The notes below the pieces were generated by a model. It searched no databases and was not told the origin of the DNA. It worked only from the letters and a program-made list of their open reading frames with translations. This document shows, piece after piece, positions 23,200 to 34,897 of a stretch of DNA of 64,000 bases. Numbering within the stretch: the stretch's first letter is position 1; each line of letters starts with the position of its first letter. The DNA is from Mixia osmundae IAM 14324 (Eukaryota; Basidiomycota; Mixiomycetes; Mixiales; Mixiaceae): positions 70,299-134,298 of the forward strand of contig NW_014575561.1 of the NCBI RefSeq assembly GCF_000708205.1. The letters are read 5' to 3'. The position numbers were made by a program, and so were the translations under genes.

Positions 23200-23672
23200 T
23201 GTGATGCATGCTCATGCCTTTCGAAACGTTGCACAGAGCTAAACAAAGGCTACCGCTTCCATGGGAGCGGCACGATCGCATGTAGTTGCGCTTGTGTATT
23301 GCAGATGTAGATCGATTGGCAAGCTGTGTTGGACCAGCCTCCACTCGTACATATTCTCAGCAACTCATGCATGTACATTCATGCGCATCTCTTCCTTTTG
23401 ACAGCAGTGACCGCAAGACCGGGACTGTCTCAGCGCGAAGGAGCTTAATTCATGATGATCAACTGCCCTGTGATCGACTCCGGTCAGCCTGGCTTGGCGC
23501 CTCTCTATTTAGATCAAATCACGCGCCCGTTCAGCCATTCTCGGTTTCGAACGTCGATAGAAGGCTCATCGCTGGGGCTTTCCAGTTGTCTGGGACACAC
23601 AGGGCGCCCGGGAACACCGTTCTCCGGAATCGCCTATTGTGCATTCGCGCACAGTAGCGTGTGAGAGTGTGC
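23200..23672. other. Intergenic region
   Basis: About 470 bp between two plus-strand genes. Only short overlapping frames are present; I see no supported gene. It likely contains the promoter of the glycosyltransferase at 23673. Confidence 0.55.
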
Positions 23673-25618
23673 ATGTCTGCACTTAAAGCGAGCTATCGGG
23701 AGAATTCGTCTGACAGCTCCACCTCTCGACAGAGAATGTCGGTGACACGAGACACGATCAGCAGCAATGGCTACACATTACTGCCCTCGCCCAACACGAG
23801 CGAGAAGAGCTCGACCAGCTTTAGGAGGTCATCGACAGTGCTGTCGAGATGGATACAAACAGTCTGCAAGCGATGGGTCATCTTAGCATGTGCGACATGC
23901 AGCTTGCTCATCATACTCGTTTTTGCGAGTAAGGGCCCTGTACGCGACAATCTGCCAGCTTGGCTCAAGACTCCTCCCAACTCAGATGAAGGGATATTCT
24001 CCATCTTGCCCATCTCTGCGAGCAGGACACCACCTAGCTGGCCGGAGAAGCATAGACCGGCATCGTCACATAGACAGGGCGAAGCACCAGATGACATGTC
24101 AATCGCCCTCGCCAATGCTGTCTTCCCGCTCCCCATCTTCGAGAACTATGTGGAGATACCCTATCATACCGAACGACGCAAAGTCCTCACCGAGCTCATC
24201 CACTGCCATCTGCACAACATCTGTACAGCCGCACAGAAGAGCGTTGTCTTGTAGATCAGCACCCAGACGTACGGGAATCAGGCTGACGAGTCTGCAGAAT
24301 CGGCGCTGGGAGATTCTTGTGGGCTTTCGACGACACGTTCGACAAACCCGCCAGTTTCGCAAATGGCGAAGCGAGTCAGTCGATGTCGCCTGGCAGCCTG
24401 ACTTGACCTGACGTGACTGCAGTTCTCGGGAAATCCTTCATATGGGGTCTAGAGCAGCTCGAAGTGCCTTATATCTTTGTCGAGATGGGGGCCGATGGCT
24501 CAGCAGGAATGCTACAAAGCCTTGCTAGGTCAGACAATCGCTGTGTAGAGACCGCTGTAGCTTCACTCAGCTTTGCGCACTGTTTGACAGGATACACGCC
24601 ATACTGACAACGTCTGTAAGAGCAGTCGTACTAGATTATCTTTCAGGCAAGTCTAGCAACAACGCCTCTGAGACATGCTGACGGGAGCGCAGAACCCGAA
24701 TGTCTGGCGATGGAGCGATGCGTCGAGAGCAAAACGTTTGCTTCTGGTATTCCGCCCTGGAAGATCTTTGTCTGGTGCGTGCCTCGCCGGATCGACGTGC
24801 GCAATGCCGATTGTGCATGCAGGGATGGACTCGGCGGTCTGATGGAGTACGAGAAAGAATACAGGTGGCCGTGGCATCTCGTCGGCCAACCCATGGGTGT
24901 CAATTCTACTTATCTCGGCGTCACTGTCGAACCCGACTGCAAGGGACTATCCTTCACGCCCATGCAGCAACGGAAGAACACTGCTTTCATCTTCGGCAAA
25001 GAACGACATTACTTTTCGTCGCAACGGGCTGCATGGAACGAGACAGATTACAATGCGCTAGAGAAGGAGACAGGATTGGTTCTCACGGTCGGAACCCAGC
25101 CTGTCACCGAGTGGGATGACACACCGCTGCCAAAAGTATTGAGCAACCTGGGCACATTCTCCAGGACGGAATTTATCGAGACTCTGGGGAGTGCAAGAGT
25201 TGTCATCGGTCAAGGCAATCCGACTGAGTCTCCGACGCCTTTGTAAGTCTTGTCCACACGGCTCTGTGCGATCACTCACGGCTTATTTCGTAGCGAGGCG
25301 ATGTGTATGGGTACGCCGGTGGTCATGCCATATGTGCCCGTGGGAGTGCCAGAGGATTTCGAATTCGATGGCAAGCGAGAGCATTTCTGGGCGCAGCACA
25401 GTCAACTCATGATCGAGAAACCGCCCCACGTTTACAATGTGCGTGCGCACGATGCCCATGCACTCATCAAAGCAGTCAAGGACGCCCTTGCCAGACCGCC
25501 AAAAGGGCCTTACATTCCGCCTGCGCTGACGGGAAATGCCTACGTCGAGCGCGTACGCGAGTTCTTAGACACGGATTGGCATGCACTGCATAGCATTGCC
25601 ATGCGCACGCTCGCTTGA
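23673..25618 (+). CDS. GT18-like (MGAT5-type) N-acetylglucosaminyltransferase
   Basis: Predicted type II Golgi glycosyltransferase of 553 residues. Exons: 23673-24250, 24298-24374, 24423-24528, 24621-24646, 24693-25242, 25294-25618. A membrane anchor (VILACATCSLLIILVF) follows an 80-residue Ser-rich cytosolic tail. The catalytic part has IGAGRFLWAFDDTF, FIWGLEQLEVPYIF, FIFGKERHYF and the donor-site block VIGQGNPTESPTPFEAMCMG, all characteristic of the alpha-mannoside beta-1,6-GlcNAc-transferase family. The 26-nt fourth exon ends at a GC donor (GCAAGT, 24647); only this gives YLSEPECLAMERC. Family assignment is fairly firm; the exact product in fungi is not established. Confidence 0.8.
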
Positions 25619-25681
25619 GCTCTGTAGACGAACAACTTTGTAGTCTTGTTGCTTGTATACGTTATCATGCAGGGATGTATG

Positions 25682-26318
25682 CTATATCGCGCGAGTCGCT
25701 GCGCCTGCTTGTTGTGAGCGTGTGCCGACTATGCGGGTGGCTTTGACGGCTTGTTCGACTGCTGCAAGACCCCAGTCGAGACCATGGTTGTGGCCTCCTG
25801 GCGTGAGACCGGCCCTCGCTTGAGCTTGCTCCTCGGTCAGGCAGGTGAGCACGCCAAAGATGACGGGTATGCGCGCGTCGAGCTGGACCCGCATGAGTGC
25901 CTGCGTCGTCGCTTCTGCGATATACTCGAAATGCATAGTCGAGCCTTTGATGAGGACTCCGATGGCGATAGCCACGTCGTACCTTCCCGTGGACAACGCT
26001 CTGGGATCTGTCTGTTTGAGATTTGACATGATGATCAAGAGCCTATTGACTGACATTTGTACGGTCGACGGCAGCTCAAAGCTTCCGCTGACGCTCATGA
26101 TGGCTGTCTTGCTCTCTTTGACGCCCTGGCTAGCAAGTGACTTGACGGCTCCTTGCACGAGCGGCTCGATGACGGTCCAATTCCATCTGTGGATCTGTCA
26201 GTGCAAGCAGGCCACGATGACTCTGTACAGACCTGGCGTGGACGATGAGGACGCGAAGATCGCTGCCATCGAACTGCTCCGTCGAGGCTGTTAGGCCCTT
26301 GATCGTCGCATCTGCCAT
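25682..26318 (-). CDS. RIB4: 6,7-dimethyl-8-ribityllumazine synthase
   Basis: Penultimate enzyme of riboflavin synthesis, joining 5-amino-6-ribitylaminouracil with 3,4-dihydroxy-2-butanone 4-phosphate. Exons 26318-26233 and 26186-25682 give 196 residues. Recognisable are VLIVHARWNWTVIEPLV (the W-N substrate-binding turn), VSGSFELPSTVQ, IAIGVLIKGSTMHFEYIAEA and IPVIFGVLTCLTEEQA. The His in HNHGLDWG is also conserved in fungal forms. It converges with the glycosyltransferase (63 bp) and diverges from SYS1 (116 bp). Confidence 0.95.
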
Positions 26319-26434
26319 CCTTGTCCCTTTCGCCAGACCGGCACAGTCGCGTAGACCAGTCGACCCGCTCGACTCGACCTGTTGCCTTGCCGTGCTATCG
26401 ACTCATCCGTGCGGTTTCCGACGACGACGAGCTC

Positions 26435-27349
26435 ATGACCGGACGGGCACGGGGCTCAGATGCCGGCGCGCCGTCTCAGTTTAGGCTTCAAGGCTGGGAT
26501 CCGCTCCTGATCATCTCGCAGGTGGACCAAGCACGCTCGCGTTAAAACACAATGCTGAGGCTATGAGAGCAGATCGTATCATTGCAGGCAGTACACTACC
26601 TTGTACTAGCGCTACTGATTCCTCCTCTGCTATGGATGTTCGCCGATCCACTCTCGCTCTCGCTAGAAGGCGGCGCGTCCAACGTCGCAATGGTGATGGA
26701 TTGGCGAGAAATGGTGGGCAGAGCGACGATAGAGGAAGACATTGGCGCTCTCACTCGCTTGCCGTCTTCTCTCGGTCGTCACGCTCCTTCGACGCATAGC
26801 CACTGGCGCGTCAGCAATGCCACGAGAGAGTCAGAGACCGAAGTGGCCAATCATATCATCGCCAAAGTCGCGGATGAGGTTGGCAGCTTTGCCGCCGATC
26901 CTCTACGAGGCTACGTACTTGGACTCGCGTGGATCGCTGCTTCATCTCTCGAGTAAGCTCTCGCACGCTAGCGCGCAGCAATGCTCAGACTAGACGCGCG
27001 CAGTGTTCTGTTCCTATTTCATTTTGTTCGCAGGCCGACTCACATTCTCGACTTCTCACTGACGCTGCTCTTCAATCATGTCATCTTGACGACCTACTAT
27101 GCTTCCTCGTTCCCAACGTCCATCTTCTTCTGGCTCGTTTGCGCTGTAGCAGTCACGATCCAGATCGTCTGGGCCGAACAGCTCTGCATCCGCCGGGAGA
27201 TGCGTGACGGACTCGGACTGAGCTGGAAGAACGACCAACGTGACGAAGGCGGCATGGGCGGAAATGCTGTCCGGACAAGAGATACGCTCGAGCTCAAGAC
27301 GGTCAACGGCTCCAAGTATGCTCAAGTGGCGTCAGACGAAGACAGATAG
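26435..27349 (+). CDS. SYS1: Golgi trafficking protein SYS1
   Basis: Small multi-pass Golgi protein that recruits the ARL3/ARFRP1 GTPase to the trans-Golgi. Exons 26435-26521, 26573-26952 and 27004-27349 give 270 residues. The hallmark start FRLQGWDPLLIISQIVSLQ is restored by the acceptor at 26572. Further conserved blocks are SLSLEGGASNVAMVMDWREM, RPTHILDFSLTLLFNH and VWAEQLCIRREMRDGL. The C-terminus is longer and more polar than in yeast. It ends 33 bp from convergent SNU66. Confidence 0.93.
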
Positions 27350-27382
27350 TGCGCGCGTGCTTGCAAAGCAGACAGTACAACA

Positions 27383-30103
27383 TCATCTACGCTTCGCAGG
27401 CGGCGTATCGTCCACCTCGCCCTCAGCTTTACGCTTCGCTGAGCTGGCTTCTTCGACGACAGACGGCGGAGGCGTACTCGCTCTTTGAGCAGATCGATTG
27501 ACAGAGTGAGGCATAAAGGCAGGTGCGGCTTTGATTGATCGGAAGCCTGCTTTCGGCTTCGGACTGTCGTCACGAGATTCGATAGTGCCGGGCTGAGTAG
27601 CAAGAGTGGGCGTCAAGTTGACGATAGCATCTTGTGCAATTATTGCCGGCTGGCCAGACGCTTTCGACTCTTTCGTGCGCTTGGGAGCAGTCTTGCCAGA
27701 TCGCAGAGTATCTGCAAAGTTGTCCGTCATAGGTGCAGCACTGTATGTGCCTATCAGCTTTGTATCACTTATTCTCAAGCTCAGGGACGTACTCTCTGTT
27801 GCCGACACTGAGAACCATGGTGGCCGAGCCCAATCGCTCCTGACGAGCAGCGAAAGCGTTCATGGTCGACAAAGGTGTATCGGATGCAGCCATGGCTTCG
27901 CGCTTTCTCTCCTCTTCAATCTGCTTGAGTCGCTTGGCCCGCTTAGCAGTGCCGCTTCCTTTGCCATGGAAGTGATGCGAGAGTGCCTTCCAAGCTTCCT
28001 TGGGGGTCATAGAACGACCAAACTCATCGGTATACTGGATATTGACATTGGGTTTGTAGTCTCTGAAACTATCCAGAGACTGTCGAGCGGCTGCGATTTC
28101 TCTCTGCCTGTTCTCATACTCGCGTTGATGTTGATCTTTGCTCGTGCCAGCAGCTCGCGAAGCGGCTCTTTCTTGCAACCTCTGCAATTCTTCGAGCCGT
28201 CTCTCTGCAATCCAGCGAGACTTCTGCCTCGAGTCCTCGTCTGCTTTGCGTTCTTCATCCGTCATCGGCTTGACGAGGCCGCGCTGACGAAGCAGAGCAA
28301 GCGTAGCAGCCATACCGCCACTGACCAATTTCTCATTGGCAGTACTGGGCAAAGCCTCGTCCTCTTCCACCTTGATTCCTTCTTGCTCTTCGCCCTCCTC
28401 TGCCTGACTCGCTAGCTGCATCTCAGTATCGGGATCGAGTTCGCCGGCCTCTATCAGATCCTTGATGTTGACTCGCTTGACTTCTTCTGTAGAGTCTACG
28501 AGCATCTCTTGCGGCGTTTCTGATTTGACACGCGGTCTCCGAGCGGGTTGTGCAGCTGCGCGTTCGAGTGAGATGCCCTTCACGAATTCGGTCGTATCGT
28601 CAAAGATGAGACCGCCCGAGCTATCTTCGTTTGGATCGCGCATGACTGCGTCCGGCGTTGCTCTCGCGGTCTTCTCTTCCAGCACTGCGACACGCCGCTG
28701 ACACTCAGCACGATTGAGCTGACTCGATCGGGGCACTCGCCTTGTGACGCTATTTCTTCGGCACGCAAGACAGGCCGACGCTTGAGCTGCGCACGACGTT
28801 GTCGAGCAAGAGCAGCTTGGAGCTCATCATCATCTACAAGGGTGGACTCGTCGAGCGCTTCGACTTGTCTCCTCCTTGCAGCAGTGGACTTGTGCTCCTC
28901 TACTTGCATCTTGTCTTCTGCTGGCAGACCAGCAGAGATGGATGCAAGGCTTGGTCTGATGTCTGCCTCCAGGTCATCCGATGTTTTGCGAGTCGCTTTT
29001 GGCTTTGGACGCCTTTTCTACATGCACAGAATCAGCTGCTTGCTCTTGTAAGATCCATCGCTACAAGATGGAGATGGGAGACTTACTTTTACTTTGAAGC
29101 CCTTCTCTCCTTCTTGCAAGTAATCGGACGCTTCCAAGTTCTCTGCGTGACCACGTCAGCCCATAACTGCGCGAAGATGCGAGTGAACAGACTGATGAAA
29201 GAAAGGTCGACGCGCCGACGAGTGTGGTCGTTGGCAGCGGCATTTTTAGCTAACTGACGAGCTTGAATAGCCTGAGCAGATTGAGACTCCTCTCCTCCCA
29301 GTCTGAAGCCAGACTGTTCTTTGCCGTTGATGTCCTCGTCGTACTTTGAGAGCACCTTGCGCGTAGATGCGCCCGGCTTGCGCAGGTCCTCGTCATCTTC
29401 AAGGAACTCTTCGTCGTCGTAGCCAGTATATGCAGACTTCTTTTGCTTCGACTTGACACGCTCGTCATGCTTGGCGTTCTCCTCGAGGTTGAGATTGTGA
29501 AGCTCATCGTCGCCGCCGTCGAGTATCGCCCCGTCTTTGAGGGTGAGGATGATGCCTTCCTCGCCGAGCGAATCAAATTGATCGATGTCGTGAGAGACCT
29601 TGATACCCTTGAGGTCCTGCTCGGTGTACTTGCTTGCCGCCTCACGCTGCTCTTTCTCCTTGAGCGCAAGAGATCTTGAGGCCTCTCTGGCCAACCGATC
29701 AGCGTTCTCCCTCTGTCTCACCCTGCTCTTCTTCAGCCAACTCAGTGTGTCCTCCTCTTCTGCATCGGCCTGACTCTCGGCCAGTGTCTTGCCCTTCAGC
29801 CTGGCTGCCAATTCTCGCTTTGTACGGATCTTGTCTAACCGTGTTTGGGCTTCCTTGGCCGCTCTCTCCTGAGCTTCTTCGGCTTTCCGAGCAGCATAGT
29901 TGGATTCTGCCTCTGCTACCTTGAGTTCGGCTTCGTTGAGCGTCGCCGGGCTGCTGGGGTCGCCATCTGCCAGAGGCGCAAGGCCTAATGACTCTCTGAC
30001 TTTACTACCCGCCCATTACATGAGTCATGATAAAGGCTGACAATAGATCGACTCACTTGGTCTCTGCGAGCGTCAGGGACTCCCGACCAGTCGCATCTGT
30101 CAT
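27383..30103 (-). CDS. SNU66: U4/U6.U5 tri-snRNP protein SNU66 / SART1
   Basis: Spliceosomal tri-snRNP component, 814 residues in six exons: 30103-30057, 30004-29193, 29142-29087, 29017-28772, 28718-27793, 27740-27383. The start contains SLTLAETNKVRESLGLAPL, the signature of the family, formed by the first splice. Later blocks are DDEELHNLNLEENAKHDERV-like acidic stretches, EASDYLQEGEKGFKVK, EFVKGISLERA, GGMAATLALLRQRGL and FGRSMTPKEAWKALSHHFHG, in the usual order. The junction at 28719-28771 is the least certain; the chosen donor GTCTTG drops the residues VLRAEEIAS. It is divergent from CLF1, also a splicing factor. Confidence 0.92.
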
Positions 30104-30285
30104 GCTGATGAGGCCACAGGGCGGGACGAATGAGTCGAAGATGCGTCGTCGAAGTCAATTCAGATGATAACATATGACTTCACTTGACACCTCCTGCAGC
30201 CTGCCCAGCTAACCACTTTAGCGCTCCTTCGACAGGCGTTTGCCTGGCCTTCCTCGTCTCAGCTTGGGCTTGACTGCCTGCCAAG
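30104..30285. promoter_or_regulatory. Shared promoter of SNU66 and CLF1
   Basis: Only 182 bp separate the two start codons, so both splicing-factor genes must be read from this stretch. I saw no clear TATA box. Regulation in common is inference from spacing. Confidence 0.5.
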
Positions 30286-33063
30286 ATGGCCGAAAGGGAC
30301 ACTCGCACCGTCAGGGTCAAGAACAGAGCGCCCGCGCCCATCCAGATCTCAGCAGAGCAGCTGCTAAGGGAAGCCAATGAACGTCAAGAGCCCGGTGCAA
30401 TTGCTCCCAAGCAGCGCATTGAGGACTTTGAGGAGCTCTCCGAGTACAGAGGAAGGAAGCGCAAGGAATTCGAAGAGACCATCAGACGGACACGATCCAA
30501 CGTCAGTCTGTTGCTACTCGGCTCTCGCGCTGTGAGTTGAGTGCGCGAGGTGGATTGACAGGTACGGGCCTGGTGCAAGTACGCCAACTGGGAAGCAAGT
30601 CAGGGAGAATACGCACGGTCCGTCGCTCGTTCAGCCCGGTCGCATCGTGGCTCATCAGAACGGGCAAGGACAGTTCACGCTCCGTCTTTGAGAGAGCGCT
30701 CGACGTCGATCCCCAGGATAGATCGATATGGCTCAGCTATACCGAAGCTGTCAGTCATACTCAACCCTCACCCCGACGCTGATACTCACACGCCGAGCCT
30801 ACAGGAGCTGAAGGCGCGCAATATCGCTCATGCGCGCAATCTGTTTGATCGCGCCGTGACACTTCTGCCTCGAGTCGATCAGCTATGGTATGCGCACAGA
30901 GCATGAGCATACCTTTGCAGTATACTCACGCACATTGCTGTACAGGTACAAGTATGTCTACCTGGAGGAATTGCTCGGCAACATTGCAGGCGCCCGACAA
31001 GTTTTCGAACGATGGATGGCGTGGGAGGCGAGTCATCATCATTCCCTGTTCCGCTCTTCACACAGAGCTGATCGGAGATGTATGATGCGCAGCCCAATGA
31101 GAAAGCCTGGTCGGCCTACATCAAGCTCGAGATGCGATACCAGGAAGCCGAGCGCGCTTCTGCTCTTTATGAGCGACTGGTCTCTTGTCACCCAGATCCC
31201 AAACAATGGGTCAAATGGGCCAAGTTCGAGGAAGACCGCTCCCGTCTAGGTCAGCTCACTCGCTCTGATCTGATCTACTGGACGCTGAAAGATCCGCGAA
31301 TGACAGATCGGGCGAGGGAGATCTATCAGATGGCGCTAGAATTTTTCGGGGAGGAGGAAGAGCAGCTTGAGAAGGCACAAGGCATCTATGCTTCCTTTGC
31401 AAAGTTTGAGGTCCGCCACAAAGAATACGACAGAGCGCGCGTCATCTACAAGGTCAGTTGCTGGCTGACAGTATCTAGCGGACTAGCTGAAGACAGCCAA
31501 ATCGCTCGCAGTATGCTTTGCAGCGATTGCCTAGGTCAAAGACGGCGTCGCTCTATGGAGCGTATACGACATTTGAGAAGCAGTTCGGCGACCGCTCAGG
31601 TATCGAGTCTACCGTTCTCGGCAAACGTCGGATACAATACGAAGAAGAATTGCAACACGAGCCGCGCAACTACGATACCTGGTTCGACTATTCGCGCCTC
31701 GAAGAAGATGCCTACATCGCCTCGCTGGACTCGGGCGAAGCGGGAGATCCAGACAGAGTGCGAGAGATCTACGAAAGAGCGATCGCTCAGATGCCTCCAT
31801 CTCAAGAGAAGCGGCATTGGCGTCGCTACATCTTCCTCTTTATCAACTATGCCCTCTTCGAAGAGACTCGCACGAAAGACCTTGACAGAGCAAAAGACGT
31901 CTACGATGCCGCTCTCAAATTGATACCCCACAAGAAATTCACGTTTGCAAAGATCTGGCTACTGTACGCCTACTTTCATCTCAGGCGGCTCGACATTGCC
32001 GCTGCAAGAAAAGTACTTGGGGCGTCGATCGGGCTCTGTCCGAAAGCAAAGTTGTTCTCTGGTTACATCGAGCTTGAGATCAGACTATGCGAGTTCGATC
32101 GCTGTCGAAAGCTCTACCAACAGTTCCTGGCCGTCAGTTGGACTTCTGCTTCAGCCTGTACACATGCTGACCATGGTAGCGAGACGGACAGTTTGATCCT
32201 ACGCTAGCGTCAGCTTGGATAAAGTTCACAGAGCTCGAACGGGGGCTGGGTGACGAAGAGAGAGCAAGAGCGATATATGAATTGGCGGTCGATCAAACCA
32301 GTCTCGATATGCCAGAACTACTCTGGAAGAGCTACATCGACTTTGAATACGATGAGGAGCAGTGGGATCTCGCTCGAAGGCTCTACGAACGTTTGCTCGA
32401 AAAAGCTAGCCATGTCAAGGCGCGCGCTCTCTGTGCCGTCACTATACTGTGCCAGCTGACGACAGAAGATTGTCGTTGCGCAGGTGTGGGTCAGTTTTGC
32501 TCAATTTGAAGCAACTGTCGGCAGAGCGATCGCGGCTGAAGTCCAACCTGAAGAAGTCGAAGAGCCAACAGAGGAAGCAAGGGAGGCGATCGATGCCGGA
32601 CTTATTCGAGCTCGACAGGTTTTCGAGCGAGGCTACGCTGATCTCAAGCGCAAAGAGCTCAAGGAAGAGGTCACTTGCCCTACCTTACATTCGCAATAGT
32701 GTGCTGAACCGGAAGACCAATGACAGAGAGTCGTGCTCGTGGAAGCATGGCGCACGATGGAAGAGACCATCGGAGACGCAGAGGGTCTTGCCAAGGTGGA
32801 CGCTCACAAGCATCGCACAGTCAAGAAGCGCAGAAAAGTTGACGAAGATGGCACGATGGAAGAATGTCAGTCCTTCGCGAGACCTCTTACTGACGTTTTG
32901 CTGAACCGGGATTGCTCCCACAGACTACGATATCATCTTTGCAGACGACGAGGCTCAGGCGAATCCGGCGAGCTTCAAGTTGCTCCAAGCTGCTCATGCC
33001 TGGGCTCAGAAGAAGGCTGCTGCTGCTGCTGCTGCGCAAGCTGCTGCTGCTGGAGCTGCGTGA
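30286..33063 (+). CDS. CLF1: Pre-mRNA splicing factor CLF1 (crooked neck, HAT repeats)
   Basis: Core NineTeen/Prp19-related scaffold made of HAT repeats. Twelve exons give 714 residues: 30286-30501, 30562-30617, 30674-30749, 30805-30887, 30946-31027, 31093-31249, 31292-31452, 31512-32132, 32192-32419, 32484-32669, 32727-32865, 32924-33063. The typical [49 protein letters not shown] and [19 protein letters not shown] blocks occur in order. The intron 31028-31092 begins GCGAGT; it is the only cut giving the conserved W-E-P. The intron after 32419 may also start with GC (keeps HVKVW) or use GT six nt earlier (HVW). An alanine run ends the protein. Confidence 0.93.
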
Positions 33064-33307
33064 CGGACATGCATGTATCCCATCATTGCATCACGCGTCA
33101 AAGATTATCCCAGATCACACGACAGAGGAGTCGAAATCTATTTTGATCGCGGGCGATCGGATTCGATTGGGACGGACGGATCTCGCCGTGATGTCATTGC
33201 GTGTTTGCACCATTCCGGGCGACAGTCGACACATAAAGGTCTCGGTGAGCCGGACGTAGACTCACTCTGCCCATCTGCTGCAGTCTCGCTTTGCACAAGC
33301 AGCAAAC

Positions 33308-34588
33308 ATGTCAGGCACCTACTCTGGCATTCTGCCCATCACTTCTGGCGTCTTTACGTCCAATCAGCGAGTCGCCGATGTCGATCTCACCACCCATGGC
33401 AGTGATTTCGTACGTCGCTCTGCATTATCGGCCGAGACGCTCAGCTGACAGTGAGGCGAACAGCTTTGGGCTGTCTTCGCCATCATGTTCGTCTCCGGAC
33501 TCGGCTTGACGGCATGGACTTTCACCATCAGCAGCTCGAAGCGCGCATTCCACTTTATGGGCATCGCGATCCTCTTCACCGCGTCGACGGCCTACTTCTC
33601 CATGGCAGCCGATCTGGGTGCGACGCCTATCGCTGTCGAGTTCAGAGCGAACGATCAGACACTGTACGGCGGTACTGCCAATCCGGTCACGCGAAGTATC
33701 TGGTATGTCCGATACATCGACTGGGTCATCACCACGCCTCTCTTGCTCTTGACGCTCTTGCTCGCCACCGGACTGCCGCTCTCGAGCATCTTCTTCACCA
33801 TCTTGTAAGCACGACGCCGCCCGTGCATACCTGCGTTGACTTTTGATGGATATAGCATGGACGAACTGATGATTGTCACCGGTCTCGTGGGCGCACTCGT
33901 CGCTTCGCAATACAAGTAGGTTCCGGTCTTTTGGTGTTGACTTTCGGGCTAAATCGTCGATCGCAAGGTGGGGCTACTTCACATTTGGCTGCGTGGCGAT
34001 GCTCTACGTCTTCTGGACTCTCGTCGGACCTGCGCGATCTGCCGCACGCGCCGTCTCGACTGAGAACCATTCTGCCTACGTCAAGGGAGCACTCACGCTC
34101 TCCTTCTTGTGGCTTCTGTATCCCATCGCATGGGGACTTGCAGACGGCGCCAATGTCATCTCGACCGATTCCGAGATGGTCAGTTCATCTACATCTGCTG
34201 CCCAACCGGGTATAGACACTGACATGTTTCGCAGGTATTCTACGGCATTCTGGACGTTCTTGCCAAGCCAGGCTTCATCTTCCTACATCTCTTCTCGCTT
34301 AAGAGCATCCCGTACGAGTCCTTCGAGCTCAGCTCAGGCCACTTCTCGACGGGTTCACACTTCCATACCGAGAAGCATCACAACGGCATCTCCGAGAAGA
34401 GCGGCAATGGCGTGAACGGCACTTCGAATGGCAATGGCAACTCTGCCGTGCCTCATGTCGCACAGACTGGCCCAGAGACCACTCATGCTGCCGGCACGAA
34501 CCACCTCGGATCTACTACTGCCGCGCCATCGACCGGCGCGCCAGCGAGTCATTTCGATACGCCCGCTACCACCACCACCACGGCATAA
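33308..34588 (+). CDS. Microbial (type 1) rhodopsin
   Basis: Seven-helix retinal protein of 355 residues in five exons (33308-33409, 33464-33804, 33856-33915, 33968-34178, 34235-34588). Helix C reads RYIDWVITTPLLLLTLLL: Arg117 and Asp120 match bacteriorhodopsin R82 and D85, but Thr131 takes the place of the proton donor D96. Helix G reads GILDVLAKPGF, with Asp245 and the retinal-binding Lys249 matching D212 and K216. So it should bind retinal, unlike the HSP30/YRO2 opsin-related proteins, which usually lack the Lys. The C-terminal 95 residues are polar, rich in Gly, Asn, His and Thr. Pump versus sensor cannot be decided from sequence; the missing donor would favour a slow photocycle. Confidence 0.88.
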
Positions 34589-34897
34589 TCAACCTGCTGT
34601 GATCTCTCTTGTCCATCTAGACTGACACCATCCATGGATCGGGCTTACTCTGATATTGACCACGCGAAGATGTTAATATGTCCTTCACTAGCAAATGCAG
34701 CTCCTGTCTCTCCGGTCTGCTGTACACAACATACTGTATTTATGAAAGTGGCGCAGACGCTCGTCTGAGGATAGCAGCGAGTAGCAAACCGTCTCTTAGT
34801 ACGAGTCACGGATCGCTACCACCGCGAGCGCGTCAAGCTTTTCGCGACACCGCCGCGTCGTCGCAGCAGCGCCTCGAGCGGCGGATTGCCGGCAAGC
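34589..34897. other. Intergenic region
   Basis: About 310 bp between the rhodopsin and SEC63, same strand. No supported coding sequence. TA-rich stretches around 34730-34750 could belong to the rhodopsin 3' end or SEC63 promoter. Confidence 0.5.

Noticed and set aside
27606-28415. A 269-codon plus-strand frame antisense to SNU66
   Set aside because: The minus strand encodes conserved SNU66 blocks here; the plus frame is a shadow of biased codon use.
32420-32483. Another certain GC-AG intron in CLF1
   Set aside because: A GT donor at 32414 also keeps frame (losing two residues), so this site is ambiguous and was not counted.
32997-33060. GCT repeat as a possible unstable microsatellite
   Set aside because: It is short and imperfect and simply encodes the alanine run at the CLF1 C-terminus.
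33308-34588. Opsin-related HSP30/YRO2 heat-shock protein instead of a rhodopsin
   Set aside because: The retinal-binding lysine in helix G and the helix C aspartate are both present, which those proteins usually lack.
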